Shown: positions 24,114 through 34,869, counted from the stretch's first letter. The stretch: DNA of 64,000 bases from Lithodes maja (GCA_037953745.1 JBAKBP010007927.1:31418-95417), one strand, 5' to 3'. A program made the numbers and translations. The notes: a model not told the origin generated them from the letters alone.

Positions 24114-26965
24114 CAGTAAACCCTCGCTATCTCGGACCTCTATAAGTCGGAAACCCGCACTACTCGGACTGGCATCGGCCTCTCGGACATTCACTTCCGT
24201 ATTTCGGAGATTTCCGGTATCGTTCCGACCGTCTCTGACGTTGTCGGACTTTATATAAGTATTCGGAATATGTCCGTCATAACCGTCCTCTGATATCTCG
24301 AATATTTCCGAAATGTGTCGTAGCGGTGTCCGACAAAGGATGACGTGTCGGACGACCCCTCACGTAACCGGACAATAAGGGTGAATATCCGAGAAACAGA
24401 AGGGAGGTCCGACGCCATCTTACATCCGGGGCCCAAGCGCCCGGCTCGGATGCTGGGAGCGTCAGTCCGCACCAAGCTCTGTTGCGTTACACATCGACGC
24501 GTGCCATTATTTAGTTCACCATGCCTCCCAAGGATAAGCCTAAGCGTAAGGTGACTTCTGTATCACTTGAAACAAAGCTACAGATGCTAAAGGATCTGGA
24601 CAGTGGGATGAAAGCCAAGCAGCTTCAGGAGAAGTATAGCTTAGGCAGATCAACAATCTACGACTTCATCCGAGACAAGGAGAAAGTCCGGCATCATAGC
24701 GTAGCTGTGCTTCATGGTCCTTCCACCACCAAGATCTTTCGCAAGGCCAAGTTAGCCTATCAAGACATCGACGACGCAGTGCTGAAGTGGTACCAACAAC
24801 TTCGTGCTGAGGGCGTACCAGTGAGAGGCATCGAGATCCAGCATGCAGCAGAACGTTTCGGCCAGCATCTTCATCACCAAGACTTCAAGGCTAGCGAGGG
24901 GTGGTTGTGGAGGTTCCGAAACCGCCATGGCCTCTCAAACAGGAGTATTTGTGGTGAAATCTTAATCGCCGATACTTCGGCCATAGAACCCTTCACTGAT
25001 CGCTTCCACGCCCTTATAACCGAGGAACACCTTCAACATTGGCAGCTCTATAACGGTGACGAGACTGGCTTATATTGGCGTTCTCTACCTTCCAACACAC
25101 AGGCCCACCGAGAAATCACGTCCACACCTGGCCACAAAACTGTGAAGGAGCGTATTTCAGTGCTTTGCTGCGCTAATGCCGACGCAAGCCACCGTGTGAC
25201 CCCTACAATCGTCGGCAAATCTCAGAAGCCGAGAGTAATTAAGGACCTCATCATTACCAAGCAACTCCCAGTCGACTATTATGGATCAAAGAAAGCTTGG
25301 TTTAACCAGGTCATCACCGAGGATTTCTTTCACAAGAGATCTGTACCCGACGTTCGCTCGTTCCAGAATCGAGTGTATGGTGTACCCTATGACGAAGCTG
25401 TTGCCATTTTGTTGCTCGACAATGCACCTGCCCACCCTTGTACCACGAAACTGGAGACTGCAAACGGCAAAATTAAGACAATGTTCCTGCCTCCTAATAC
25501 CACAAGTGTTATTCAGCCTATGGACCAAGGAATAATTGAAGCTTACAAAAGGCGATACAAGAGGAAGTTCCTGGAACAATGCCTTGTCATCATAGAAGAT
25601 GGGATGGACGAAGAAGGTTATGTGGATACACGCGGAAAGAAATCTCTACAAAAACTGAAGCAGTATACCCTGAAAGACTGCATCTACAATTGGGCAGAGG
25701 CGTGGCGCGAAGTTTCTTTCAACACACTGAGGAATGGTTGGACCAAGGTCTTAAATATCCCGAAGGTGCAAGATCCGGGTTTTGAAGGGTTTGGGGCAGC
25801 TGACTTCAGGAACCTCTTGAACCAGGGTAACCAGGGTGACCTCCCCAAAGAAGAAGTTGACGACTGGCTGCAAGAGGACAGAGACCTACCTGGACACGAG
25901 CATAAGACTGACGAACAAATTGCAGCCGAGGTGTTGGGGGTAGCCCATGAAGAGACCCAGGATGAGTCGGACGAAGAGACAGAGGGGGGGCCCAAGATAT
26001 CAGTCTCGCATGCCCTGGACTCCTTTGACACCATTCTTCAGTATCTGACTCAAGTAGATGACTCAAAGTTGCAGTCCCTATACGAACCACTGCGTAATGG
26101 TCGATTCCATATTCAGAGGGCACACCTTGATCGGAAAAAACAACAGAAAATCAGCTCCTTTTTTGTACCCTCTGCTCCTCCCAGACCTCGTACTTCGTCT
26201 GCTACCAGTGGTGTGTCGCTTGCTAGCACCACCTCCCTCCCAAGTGTTTCCTCAGTTGCTAGCACCTTGAGGAGCACTGTAGACACTGTGCCACTCTCAG
26301 ACTTAGACATGGATTTGGATGAATTAATGAGTAGCACGCCTGTGCCCATGGATATACCTGAACCTGACATTGTTTGTGAGGTGGAGAAGGACAGTGTGGG
26401 TAAGGGTAAAGGTAAGGGTTCCATGACAGGCAAGGGATATGGTCCTAAGAGTGGGGGTGTGAAGAACAGGGAGGTGGAGAAGAACAGTGCGATGGACATT
26501 GAGGTGGAGAAGAACAGTGAGGTGAAGAAGGACAGTGAGAAGGGGAGTGAGGTGGTCATGAACAGTGAGGTGGAGAAGAACAGTGAGGTGGAGAAGGACA
26601 GTGAGGTGGAGAAGGACAGTGAGAAGGGGAGTGAGGTGGTCATGGATAGTGAGGTGGAGAAGGACAGTGAGGTGGAGAAGGACAGTGAGGTGGAGAAGGA
26701 CAGTGGGGTGAAGAAGGACAGTGAGGTGGAGAAGGACAGTGAGGTGGAGGTGGGCGGTGAAAAGGGGATGCTGCAGTAATTAATGCAGTGTTGGGGAGGG
26801 GGGAGGGGGGAGGGAGGACATCAAGACTACAGACAAGAGCTATGAAGTGCTCTTCTTCCTCGCCGGTGAAGAAGAGTGACTAAGCGGCTGTTGTCTGAGG
26901 GGCGACCTGGACCTGGACCGCGCCCGTGACGTGGAGGCTGTCACCGGGGGCGTAGGTTCACGAGG
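24114..26965 (+). mobile_element. Tigger-type (pogo superfamily) transposon, 3' TIR not found
   Basis: The left end is TA followed by CAGTAAACCCTCGCTATC, a typical Tigger terminal repeat. The intact transposase lies at 24521-26779. I could not find the complementary right TIR before 26965, where the minus-strand LINE-A begins, so the 3' end is deleted, displaced beyond the LINE, or not recognised. Confidence 0.75.
24521..26779 (+). CDS. Tigger/pogo DDE transposase, intact open frame, with repetitive acidic tail
   Basis: 752 codons, uninterrupted. Residues about 12-60 are a psq/CENP-B N-terminal helix-turn-helix; about 80-138 are a CENP-B-type second DNA-binding domain ending in WLWRFRNRHG. 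The DDE catalytic core has D180 in YNGDETGLYW, D300 in LLLDNAPAHP and D335 in TTSVIQPMDQG, the DDD triad expected for Tigger. The enzyme would cut and paste the element at TA sites. After the core come acidic and Ser-rich regions, then about 100 residues of short repeats built on EVEKDS and EKGSEVV, encoded by an 18-bp minisatellite (about 26460-26760). Intactness suggests recent insertion or preservation; domestication is possible but untested. Confidence 0.9.
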   Translation: MPPKDKPKRKVTSVSLETKLQMLKDLDSGMKAKQLQEKYSLGRSTIYDFIRDKEKVRHHSVAVLHGPSTTKIFRKAKLAYQDIDDAVLKWYQQLRAEGVPVRGIEIQHAAERFGQHLHHQDFKASEGWLWRFRNRHGLSNRSICGEILIADTSAIEPFTDRFHALITEEHLQHWQLYNGDETGLYWRSLPSNTQAHREITSTPGHKTVKERISVLCCANADASHRVTPTIVGKSQKPRVIKDLIITKQLPVDYYGSKKAWFNQVITEDFFHKRSVPDVRSFQNRVYGVPYDEAVAILLLDNAPAHPCTTKLETANGKIKTMFLPPNTTSVIQPMDQGIIEAYKRRYKRKFLEQCLVIIEDGMDEEGYVDTRGKKSLQKLKQYTLKDCIYNWAEAWREVSFNTLRNGWTKVLNIPKVQDPGFEGFGAADFRNLLNQGNQGDLPKEEVDDWLQEDRDLPGHEHKTDEQIAAEVLGVAHEETQDESDEETEGGPKISVSHALDSFDTILQYLTQVDDSKLQSLYEPLRNGRFHIQRAHLDRKKQQKISSFFVPSAPPRPRTSSATSGVSLASTTSLPSVSSVASTLRSTVDTVPLSDLDMDLDELMSSTPVPMDIPEPDIVCEVEKDSVGKGKGKGSMTGKGYGPKSGGVKNREVEKNSAMDIEVEKNSEVKKDSEKGSEVVMNSEVEKNSEVEKDSEVEKDSEKGSEVVMDSEVEKDSEVEKDSEVEKDSGVKKDSEVEKDSEVEVGGEKGMLQ

Positions 26966-27007
26966 ATACCTTACCTTTGGATACCTTTGGATGTGTTCGC
27001 CGCTCCT

Positions 27008-30000
27008 CTAGCGGCACCAAGGAGCGCGACGCCCCTCGTTATGGGTGGTGATTTGGTGCAGTAGACTGTTTGAAGCGACAGCTCGCTCCCTTGCGAGGAT
27101 GGGCTCGTCTGGCACTTTTTGCAGTTCGACATCTAGGGCTCTCTTGAAGTTATCTAACGTGATGTCCCTCATGTCTCTTACTCGCCGAGGGAGTTTGTTG
27201 AAGAGACGTGGGCCTCTGTGTGATAACCAGCCCTCTCGCAGAGAGCCCATAGCACCCCTGTTATTCATCCGGGGGATTTCGCATTCCCAGCCTCTCCTAT
27301 CACTGAATTTCATGACTATCGGAGTATGTAGGTTTGGTACTAAACCCTCTGCGATTTTCCATGTGTATATTAATAGGTAACGTTCTCTTCTACGTTCCAG
27401 TGAGTACAGATTCAGTGCTCTTAAACGCTCCCAATAGTGTAGATGTTTTATCGAACTTATATGCGAAGTGAAATTTCTTTGTACACTCTCTACGTCATTT
27501 ATTTCACCTGCTTTGTATGGGGATGTTAATACGCTACAGTATTCAAGCCGCGGTAGCACTAGAGATTTGAAGAGCGTTATCAAAACACCGCGTGTTTTAA
27601 AAGTACGCAGAATCCAACCCGTTAGACGTTTCGCAGCCGCCACTTTGACCTGGTTATGTACTTTGAAACCCATATTTTCAGACATTAATACCCCAAGGTC
27701 TTTCACACTGTCTTTCCGTTCTATTATGTGGTTAGATTCTGTTAAGTAATTTGTAATTTCTTTAACACCATTATTATCTCCGTACCGTATTAATTGGAAT
27801 TTTTCCTCATTGAATTGCATGTTGTTTTCCCTGGTCCACTGGAACACTACATTCATGTCTTCCTGCAGTCGGCCCGTGTCCTCTTGTGTGTTTACTATCT
27901 TGCTTAATTTTGTGTCATCAGCAAAAGACGACACCGTACTGTGTCTGGTGTTGGTATCTATGTCGCATATTAGTACAGTATGAGGAACAGAAGGGGCGCT
28001 AGCACTGTTCCTTGGGGCACTGAGCTTTTGACATCCGAAGGCTCAGAAGTGACTTGGTTTACTGCTACCGATTGTTTTCGGTTTACGAGGAAATTGTATA
28101 TCCACCGTCCGATTTTCCCAGTTATACCTTTTGCTTTCAGTTTGTGGGCTATTATACCATGATCACATTTATCAAATGCCTTAGCAAAATCGGTGTAAAT
28201 GACATCCACGTTTTTCTTTTCTTCTAGCGCTTTAAGAATTTTGTCATAGTGTTCCAAAAGTTGTGAGAGACATGATCTTCCCGCTCTGAACCCATGTTGA
28301 CCGGTGTTGTGTAGTTCATTTGTCTCCATGAATGTTGAAATTTTGCTTCGCAGGACTCGCTCGAAAACTTTAATGATGTGAGAGGTTAGAGCTACCGGGC
28401 GGTAGTTTTTTGGTAGTGCTTTACTCCCTCCTTTATGCAGTGGGGCAATTATTGCATTTTTCAAGCTATCTGGTATGTCACCAGTGTCTAGACTCCTTCT
28501 CCACATTATAGCCATGGGTTTTGAGAGGTTTTCCTTACATTTTTTCATTAGGATCGAATTCCATGAGTCCGGGCCTGGTGCCGAGTGGGATGGCATGTTG
28601 GAAATGGCCTCTTCTATGTCTTTTGGACCGAAATCAATATCCAGCATCTGAGGGGTTTCCGTGGGGGAGGTTTCCATGAAAAATATATTTTGGTCTCTGA
28701 TGACTTTTGTTTCATCAGGCTCACTGAATGCCATTTCATACTGCCTGCTTAAGAGTTCGCTCATTTCCTTTTTGTCCCCTGTGAAAGAGCCGTCCCCTTT
28801 GCTCAGTGGGCCGATGTTTGATGTTGTTTTAGCCTTTTGTTTGGCGTATGAAAAGAAGTATTTGGAATTTTCCTTTATACCTGCAATAGCTTTCCTCTCC
28901 TCTTCCATATGTTGTAGTTCATATGATATTCTTAGCCTTTGTTCAATTTCCACAATTTCTCTATCTATTTCGACCTTTTGCCTATCCTGTAGATTTTGAT
29001 GTGTGCGTCTTTGTGTGAGTAATTTTCTTCTTCTGTACAGCCTCTTCCTTTTCCGATCTTGTTTGCTTCTTCGTTTTGTTTGTCTTGCAGGTATATGGTG
29101 GCTACAGATTTGGGTCATGGTTTCTGTTATTAAGACTAGACATTCTGCTGGTGTCAGGTTATCCATTAAATCTTCCCAGTCTATTTCCTCCATTTCTTGA
29201 TTTACCTCTTCCCACCTAATGTTTTTGTTATTGGAAGTTAAATTTACTGAAGGGGCCGGTTTTTGTTCTCGATTCTGAGGTTGTCTGTACACTTTCTAAG
29301 GTTGTTTTGATCTCAATTAATTTATGATCTGAGTATGTTGTGTCCGATATGTTAATGCTGTGTTCTAGAGAGTCGTTGTTAGTGAAGACCAGGTCTAAGA
29401 TATTGTTTTCCCGTGTGGGTTCAGCAATATGTTGGGTAAGACTAAACAAATCGCAAAGTTCAAAAAGCTCTCTCGTATTTGCTTCTCCGGTGTTGTTTGC
29501 CACTAACTGGTTTTCTAGTTGTCTCCATTTAATGTTTGGTAGGTTAAAGTCTCCTAGCCATATAATATTTGGTGTTGGGTTCCCCAGGGTTTCCACTTCT
29601 GATTTTATTTTGTTGAGCTGGGTTTTGAATTCTTCTCGGGATGCGTCTGGTGGCCTGTATGTAACAATAACTGCTAAATTTAGGGATTCTATTTTAACTC
29701 CAAGTATTTCCACCACTTCATTACTGTTATTTAGGAATTCAGTACATATCAGTGAGTCATGGATGTACAAGGCTACACCTCCATGTGATCTATGCGTTCT
29801 GTCCGCCCTATGTAGGTTGTAAACAGGAATCCATACCTCACTATCTTCCTGATCTTTAATGTGAGTTTCTGTGAGAGCCGCAAATATAGCGTTTCCTTCT
29901 TCTAGCAGGCCCCTAATAAATGGTACTTTGTTCGTGGTTCTATTGTTTAGGCCTTGGATATTTGCAAACAAGATTTGGGTGAGATTGTTTGGAGTACTAT

Positions 30001-30034
30001 GTGTACCTAATAGTCTTCGGGATGTATTGGCCAC
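27008..30034 (-). pseudogene. LINE-A ORF2: AP-endonuclease and reverse transcriptase, two frameshifts
   Basis: The endonuclease (29228-30034) starts MANTSRR and shows FANIQGL, ALTETH, YRPPDA, WLGDFNLP and SDHKLIEI, the landmarks of LINE AP-like endonucleases. After a frame change near 29250-29290 the RT runs 29292-27970: HSAPGPDSWNS, NYRPVALTSHIIK, motif A (YTDFAKAFDKCDH), motif B (VPQGTVLAP). A second frame break near 27965 precedes motif C (SSFADDTK) and the C-terminal domain, which ends at 27008. At that point this copy has a few extra bases (AGTACAGTATGAG) where copy 3 has AGTATGAG. Otherwise well preserved, so the insertion is fairly young. Confidence 0.85.
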
Positions 30035-30432
30035 TCTTGGGAGGCCAGGAGGTGCTCGAGGTGTTCTATGTGCTCCTCCATCTCCCTCAGTCTCTTCATC
30101 TTCTTCGTCTGCCCTTTCCCTCCTTGCCTTTTTCCTCTGTCTCGTCCTCGCATAGCTAGAGAGTTTTTTGGGCTACCATTTGTGTTAGGTCTAGCATATC
30201 TCCAAGTCCCTTTAATATGAAAAGCTGGGCATTTCATATTGTAGCAGGTCTTGTTCTCAAGTGATGTCTTGCAAAGGGATGGGTGGTGGTATTTGCAGGT
30301 TTCACCAAATCTACATTTTCCATGACTGGTTATGTTGTTGCAAATTTTGGGATGAGCAAATCTACATGACTTCCCATTATATTGGCCCTTTTGACCAAAG
30401 TAGCACCTTCTTTCCAGATAATATCTGCACAC
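30007..30432 (-). CDS. LINE-A ORF1, C-terminal part: triple CCCH zinc finger
   Basis: 141 codons. Three cysteine/histidine clusters are visible: CRYYLERRC...CRFAH, CNNITSHGKCRFGETCKYH (a perfect C-x8-C-x5-C-x3-H) and CKTSLENKTCYNMKCPAFH. CCCH fingers bind RNA, which suits the ORF1 protein of a LINE. A charged coiled-coil-like stretch (MKRLREMEEHIEHLEHLL) follows. The stop codon lies inside the start of ORF2 (ATG at 30034), so the two frames overlap by 28 nt. Probably one protein with the PHD part upstream, separated by a frame change. Confidence 0.75.
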   Translation of the reverse strand: MCRYYLERRCYFGQKGQYNGKSCRFAHPKICNNITSHGKCRFGETCKYHHPSLCKTSLENKTCYNMKCPAFHIKGTWRYARPNTNGSPKNSLAMRGRDRGKRQGGKGQTKKMKRLREMEEHIEHLEHLLASQEWPIHPEDY

Positions 30433-30653
30433 TGGTGTAGACAGCCCCAGTAGGTGTGGCTGGGGCTGCGAGGGGTTATGTGGTGAGCTAAGTGTGGTTG
30501 TGGTTGATAGTGGGCTTGGTGTATGGGTGGGTGAGGCCTGCAGGGGGGTGGAGTTACGTGTCGGTTGTAGGTGGGCAGGTGGTGAGCTATGCTGCGGGGC
30601 TAGTTGGGTCTGGGAGGGGGAGGTCTGGTAGTTGGGGGAGATAGTGGTGTGGT

Positions 30654-31121
30654 TTAGGGATGGTGTGGTGTTATGAGGTGGTGTAGAGGGGGGCTGGGTG
30701 TCATGATCTGCCGGGCGTAAGTAGGCAGATGGCAGAGGTGTGGAGTGGGGTGGGTCATGTGGGGAGGTGGGAGGCGGCGGCGGTGTGGTATTTGGTGACG
30801 TCGATACGATGTGGTCAGGGATGTATGAGGGAAAATTCTTGGTGTGTTTCCCCAGTGTTGTTGGAATAACACCACCTCTTGGCTATATTTAGGTCTATCT
30901 TGTACCTCTGTTTTTTCCACAGTCTGGATGATTTGCATTGTGAACTCGGCACAGCTGTTGCAAAAATGGAAGTTCTTCCCCTTATTATTATAAGCCATGT
31001 TTATCGGTGTTGAAAGTCCTATGCAGCACCAATGAAACTTGTCTTTGCATATTTGGCATTTTGTGCCACGTTTGTCTCTCACTCTGTCTTTACAGATACT
31101 GCAAACGTCCTTGGTATTCAT
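30654..31121 (-). CDS. LINE-A ORF1, N-terminal part: PHD-type zinc finger
   Basis: 155 codons. The first 55 residues carry C-x2-C, C-x2-C, H-x2-C and C-x2-C pairs (CSICKD, CQICKDKFHWCC, FCNSC), the C4HC3 spacing of a PHD finger. PHD fingers are known in ORF1 of some CR1-type LINEs. The remainder is Pro/His-rich low complexity and probably out of frame. The frame linking it to the CCCH part is lost between 30433 and 30653. Confidence 0.7.
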   Translation of the reverse strand: MNTKDVCSICKDRVRDKRGTKCQICKDKFHWCCIGLSTPINMAYNNKGKNFHFCNSCAEFTMQIIQTVEKTEVQDRPKYSQEVVLFQQHWGNTPRIFPHTSLTTSYRRHQIPHRRRLPPPHMTHPTPHLCHLPTYARQIMTPSPPLHHLITPHHP

Positions 31122-31400
31122 ATCTATCAGAATATTTTACTCGACTTTCTTGTATGTAACGACGCAGGGGAGGGAAAAGGGCTAGAGAGAGAGAGAGGGG
31201 GGGGGGGGTCACTGTTTTGTGGTTAGGACTTGTTCGAGCTTCCAATCATTAACACTGGCTTTGGTTTAAACTTTAAGTAACACTTTCGATAAACTTATGA
31301 AACAGAATCATCACTGCCCTAACCACTTCCTGTCTCTCTTATCCCCGGTCCGAATTTACACTATTGATGGTTGCACGAGAGTTTCGAGAGTTTCTTCCTC

Positions 31401-31878
31401 AATAACGTCACTACTAATAATATCCCGCGATATGCGATTTGTTAAATAGCTAACTTATTATGCTTCTCTGTTTTTTTTTATTTTTTTTTTTATTTTTTTA
31501 TTTTTTATCTGTTCGAGTTTAAGTTCCCATTTCGGTAAAATCGTATACCGGTACCACGGTTTAGAATGTGTCTACGTCAAGGGGGAGGGGTGGTGTTGGT
31601 GAGAGGGGGCCTATGACACTCGTCAAGTGCTAAGCGATTTATGTGTTTTGGTACGGTGGTGGTAGGACGCTCACTTACACTGGCCCTAAACTTTCTTTTG
31701 AAATTGTAAGTTCTGTATAAATGCTGGTATTTTTTTATTTTTTTATTTTTTATTTTTTTTTCATGAGATACAGTTTACATACATGAATCGTGATCTAGCC
31801 ACTTTTCACTAATATGCGATTTTAACTTTGCACACTGGACTAAAAACCCATCGTTCCCTTGATTATGCCTGGCATTGG
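31401..31878. other. Intergenic, poly(T)-rich, no gene seen
   Basis: Long T runs with interspersed A (about 31470-31505 and 31730-31760), no ORF of interest. Confidence 0.4.
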
Positions 31879-32036
31879 GGAATAACGGTTTTTGGTTTTT
31901 TTTCACACGCTTTTGTTATATCTCCGAAGATATTTATGCCATCAATTCGATTTGACACTACACAGAACCGCGACACTAAGTTTGGTTATGTGGATGATTT
32001 TGGTTCAGTTGTATCATCAATATCCTGCCGAGGTTA
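31879..32036 (+). repeat. Unclassified dispersed repeat R1, copy 1
   Basis: Shares, in the same orientation, the string CACAGAACCGCGACACTA and flanking sequence (TAACGGTTTTT..., ATATCTCC.AGATATTT, AGT.TCATCA.TATCC.GC) with 34635-34869. There is no ORF and no clear termini. Confidence 0.55.
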
Positions 32037-32852
32037 AGTTTCGCTTTTGGTAAAATCGTATAGGGGGAGGGGAGGGGACGTGTCCAGGAGAGTGAGGGGA
32101 TATATGTGTTTATGGTCTTTGCGGTGTTACGGCTGGATCGGCAATACATATTCGGGATTCTTGATCGTAGGACAGAAATGGCTTATGTGACAACGACACG
32201 CTCGATTCCAGTCCCAAATACTATATGCTCCAGACAACAAAAGCACCAACGCCCTACAGAGTTATCGTCTATGGTAACGAGGTACCTTAACTCGGCGAAA
32301 GTGTACAACAGGGGTAGGCTATGAGGCTAAACTCCCTCAGACATTTATAGGTTACGTTATGACTAAAGAAATGCAATACTCAAGAAACTACGTTAATATT
32401 AAGCCTCTAATAATGTAGAATAGAAGCAGGCTAAAGGTATGACAGTGAAATGCTAAATGACAAATGTACACGCCTACTTGAAAGCGCGTGCACTAGAATA
32501 ACTGTCCCCTACTAACATGCACTAGCATGTAGCATACAAGATGTTCATGATCCAGTAGATACCTAATAATACACATGGAAGGAACATAAATAGTAGTCAC
32601 TTATTATAATAATGAATCTATACTTGGAATAACTAAAAGGTTGCAGGCAACAGTACTGCGCCGGTAGCCTACTACCGCATAGGCTACTTCGCTTCTCTCA
32701 CTCTGTCTCCCCTCTGAGTCCGTATGCGCCCTACGCAATAGAACTCCGGAAACAGCAGCAAAACGACAGTGCAGTTAATTGATACATGAAAGTATTAATA
32801 GTGTTGTCTTGTGTGTGAGTAATGTGTATTGTAAAGTGTTACATACATATAC
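32037..32852. other. Intergenic, no gene seen
   Basis: No recognisable element or gene. The sequence GGTAAAATCGTATA occurs at about 31530 and again at about 32050, hinting that part of this area is an older repeat. Confidence 0.35.
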
Positions 32853-33339
32853 TTAACCCTTCAAACCCGGTTGGTACACACGTGTACCATTTTTTTTTGG
32901 CCCCAGGAACCCGGGTGGTACAACATTGTACCATTGCTTGAAAGCCTGTGAGCTTCGTGTGCGAGGCGTCGGTCCGACGCATGTAAACAACAGCCGGCTG
33001 GACCGACGCTCCGCATCTCCGGCCACAAGAAGGAGAGCGTCGCTTGTTCGTGTGTGCCTGTATGTTGTTGTTCAGTATCGAAAAGTGGTGTAAAGTGGCT
33101 GGTTTGGCCATAAAGTTATCTCCAATGAAATCATCATCACAGCTCACCCAGTTGACTTAGAGAGCTCTACTTAAGGCCATTTTACAGGTAAATAACACAG
33201 CTACGCTTGGGGATGCGCGGGAATGCGGGAAGCAGTCTGATTAACGAATATACGGTAGCCTAGCCTAGACGTTTTTCGGCCAAAACACCCGGATTTCGAG
33301 GAATATATATATAATATATAGCCGGGGTCGGAGGGTTAA
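32853..33339 (+). mobile_element. piggyBac-type MITE, family M2, copy 1
   Basis: TTAA at 32853-32856 and 33336-33339, ends CCCTTCAAACCCGG and (inverted) CCCTCCGACCCCGG, 487 bp. The interior shares GCATGTAAACAA, CTCA-CCAGTTGACTTAGAGAGCTCTAC and other blocks with copies 2 and 3. The conserved interior could be the 5' end of a parent transposase gene. It has diverged most of the three copies. Confidence 0.75.
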
Positions 33340-34634
33340 AGAGAGCTGCAATGCATAGTAAAATAAAGATATCACCCACTCATCATCCCCATGTGTTCTA
33401 GCTAGCAGGCCAAGTCACAGGAACAACGAGTCCCAGCACCGAAAGCGAGAACCCAGGAAAAGACTGCAGAGAACACAAGGACAGATAAATTACGTTACTC
33501 TACTATACCGGCACTACGAGCGAGCTGTAGTCTCTGGTACTGCACTCGCTCCTGGCTCGGTAGGCAAATCAAGGCTAAGTCCTCGCCCCTCTACAGACAA
33601 CTCCTGGGCATGGTCGGGCTCTTACACATGGCACTAGTCTAGTCACAAATTGGATGATGAGCTGGGCATATAACTCGTGAACATGTAGAACGTTCACCAA
33701 CTATCCTCATCAAGAAGATCGCTGTTCACATTAACCCCTTAAATCTAATACATGTAAATATATGCTTGTCCTAAGAGTAATACGAGAGGTGAGTGCTGAA
33801 ACTCCTTTAGGACCTCAAGGGAAGGTTATGCATTTAAATAGAGAGAAGAATGAAATGAGAGTAATGTCGTCAGAGAGAAAGAGTGCAACCGTGAGAAATT
33901 GGGAGAGAGGGCAAGGGATGTTAGAATCTCAAAGGTTCTAGGCAACCTGATCATGGAACACACAGCGAGCCTCCAGGCAATGTGCAGCACGACAACATGG
34001 GCAGCCCAGGCAGCATAGGCAGGCGGCAATGGACTACCAACCCTGTCGCACCTAGCTATAAGCGCAGGGCTGCCAACCGGTCCATACGTCTGGCAACCAC
34101 CCCCCCGGCAGCGTGGCGCATTGCTACCCTCTCGCTCTGAAGTCTAACTCACTCTCTCTCTCTGAATTCCTATTGTCTTATCTATCAACTTCTCTATTGA
34201 TACTACATATTAAATGGAAGGTCTCGACATGGCTTAAAACAAAACCCACCACTGGTTAGCACATGACGAGACCTTTGCAGAGATACAAAGAACATAGTTA
34301 TACGTTGTCACACTCAATATAAGCAGCCAGCACGGTACAGCGGTACACGGTACCGCACCGTGGCGGTACAGTGGAGTACCAAGGAGTACAATCAGGTAGC
34401 GTTGCCACGCACTGGGTGCGTCACAGCGGTCACTGAGGGTATTTTGTTTACAGCATACGTCCTGTTCCCAAGCTAAAAGTTAAAAGTTCCCCTGAGTTTA
34501 ATTCTCTGTATTATACTTTCCTAGTTTATTTACGTGATATACGATGTTCACTATCACTTTTAACTTAGGCTTTCTATTTTCCCATAGCCCTGTTTGATTT
34601 CATAGGACTATATAGCTAACACTTTGCTTTTGGG
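33340..34634. other. Intergenic, no gene seen
   Basis: No coding signal. A GGTAC-rich stretch (about 34330-34400: GGTACAGCGGTACACGGTAC) is the only local oddity. Confidence 0.4.
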
Positions 34635-34869
34635 ACGTAACGGTTTTTTCTTTCCCTTCTTCTTTCCACCCGCCTTATGGGCCTGCCCTAGGCCTGTCCT
34701 AGACCAGCGCCGTGGCACTGCTGTAGGAGTTAACGGATTTTTTCTCCAAAACGCGTATATCTCTCCAGATATTTTATCAATCGGTTCGATTTTGCACTTC
34801 ACAGAACCGCGACACTACGTTTGTTTTTGTGTGTGATTTTTTGGAAGTTTAGTCACCAGTATCCCGCAG
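34635..34869 (+). repeat. Unclassified dispersed repeat R1, copy 2
   Basis: Direct-orientation relative of 31879-32036, best matched at 34729-34869 (CTTCACAGAACCGCGACACTA and the following 60 bp). Confidence 0.5.

Larger units (their letters stand above)
26966..31400 (-). mobile_element. LINE-A, near-complete CR1-group non-LTR retrotransposon
   Basis: Minus-strand order: ORF1 with PHD finger (31121 down), ORF1 CCCH region (30432-30007), endonuclease (30034-29228), RT and C-terminal domain (29292-27008), then a 3' end made of short tandem units (plus strand: ATACCTTACCTTTGGATACC). Two 5'-truncated copies at 4638-5083 and 5900-7041 define the family. The 5' limit is a guess: sequence upstream of 31121 is a plausible 5' UTR, but no second full-length copy is available to fix it. 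Confidence 0.85.

Noticed and set aside
25684..26643. Minus-strand ORFs opposite the Tigger transposase
   Set aside because: Shadows of the acidic repetitive tail; no independent evidence.
32839..33147. 102-codon minus ORF in the M2 MITE
   Set aside because: Not conserved in frame in the other M2 copies and crosses the TIR; unlikely to be translated.
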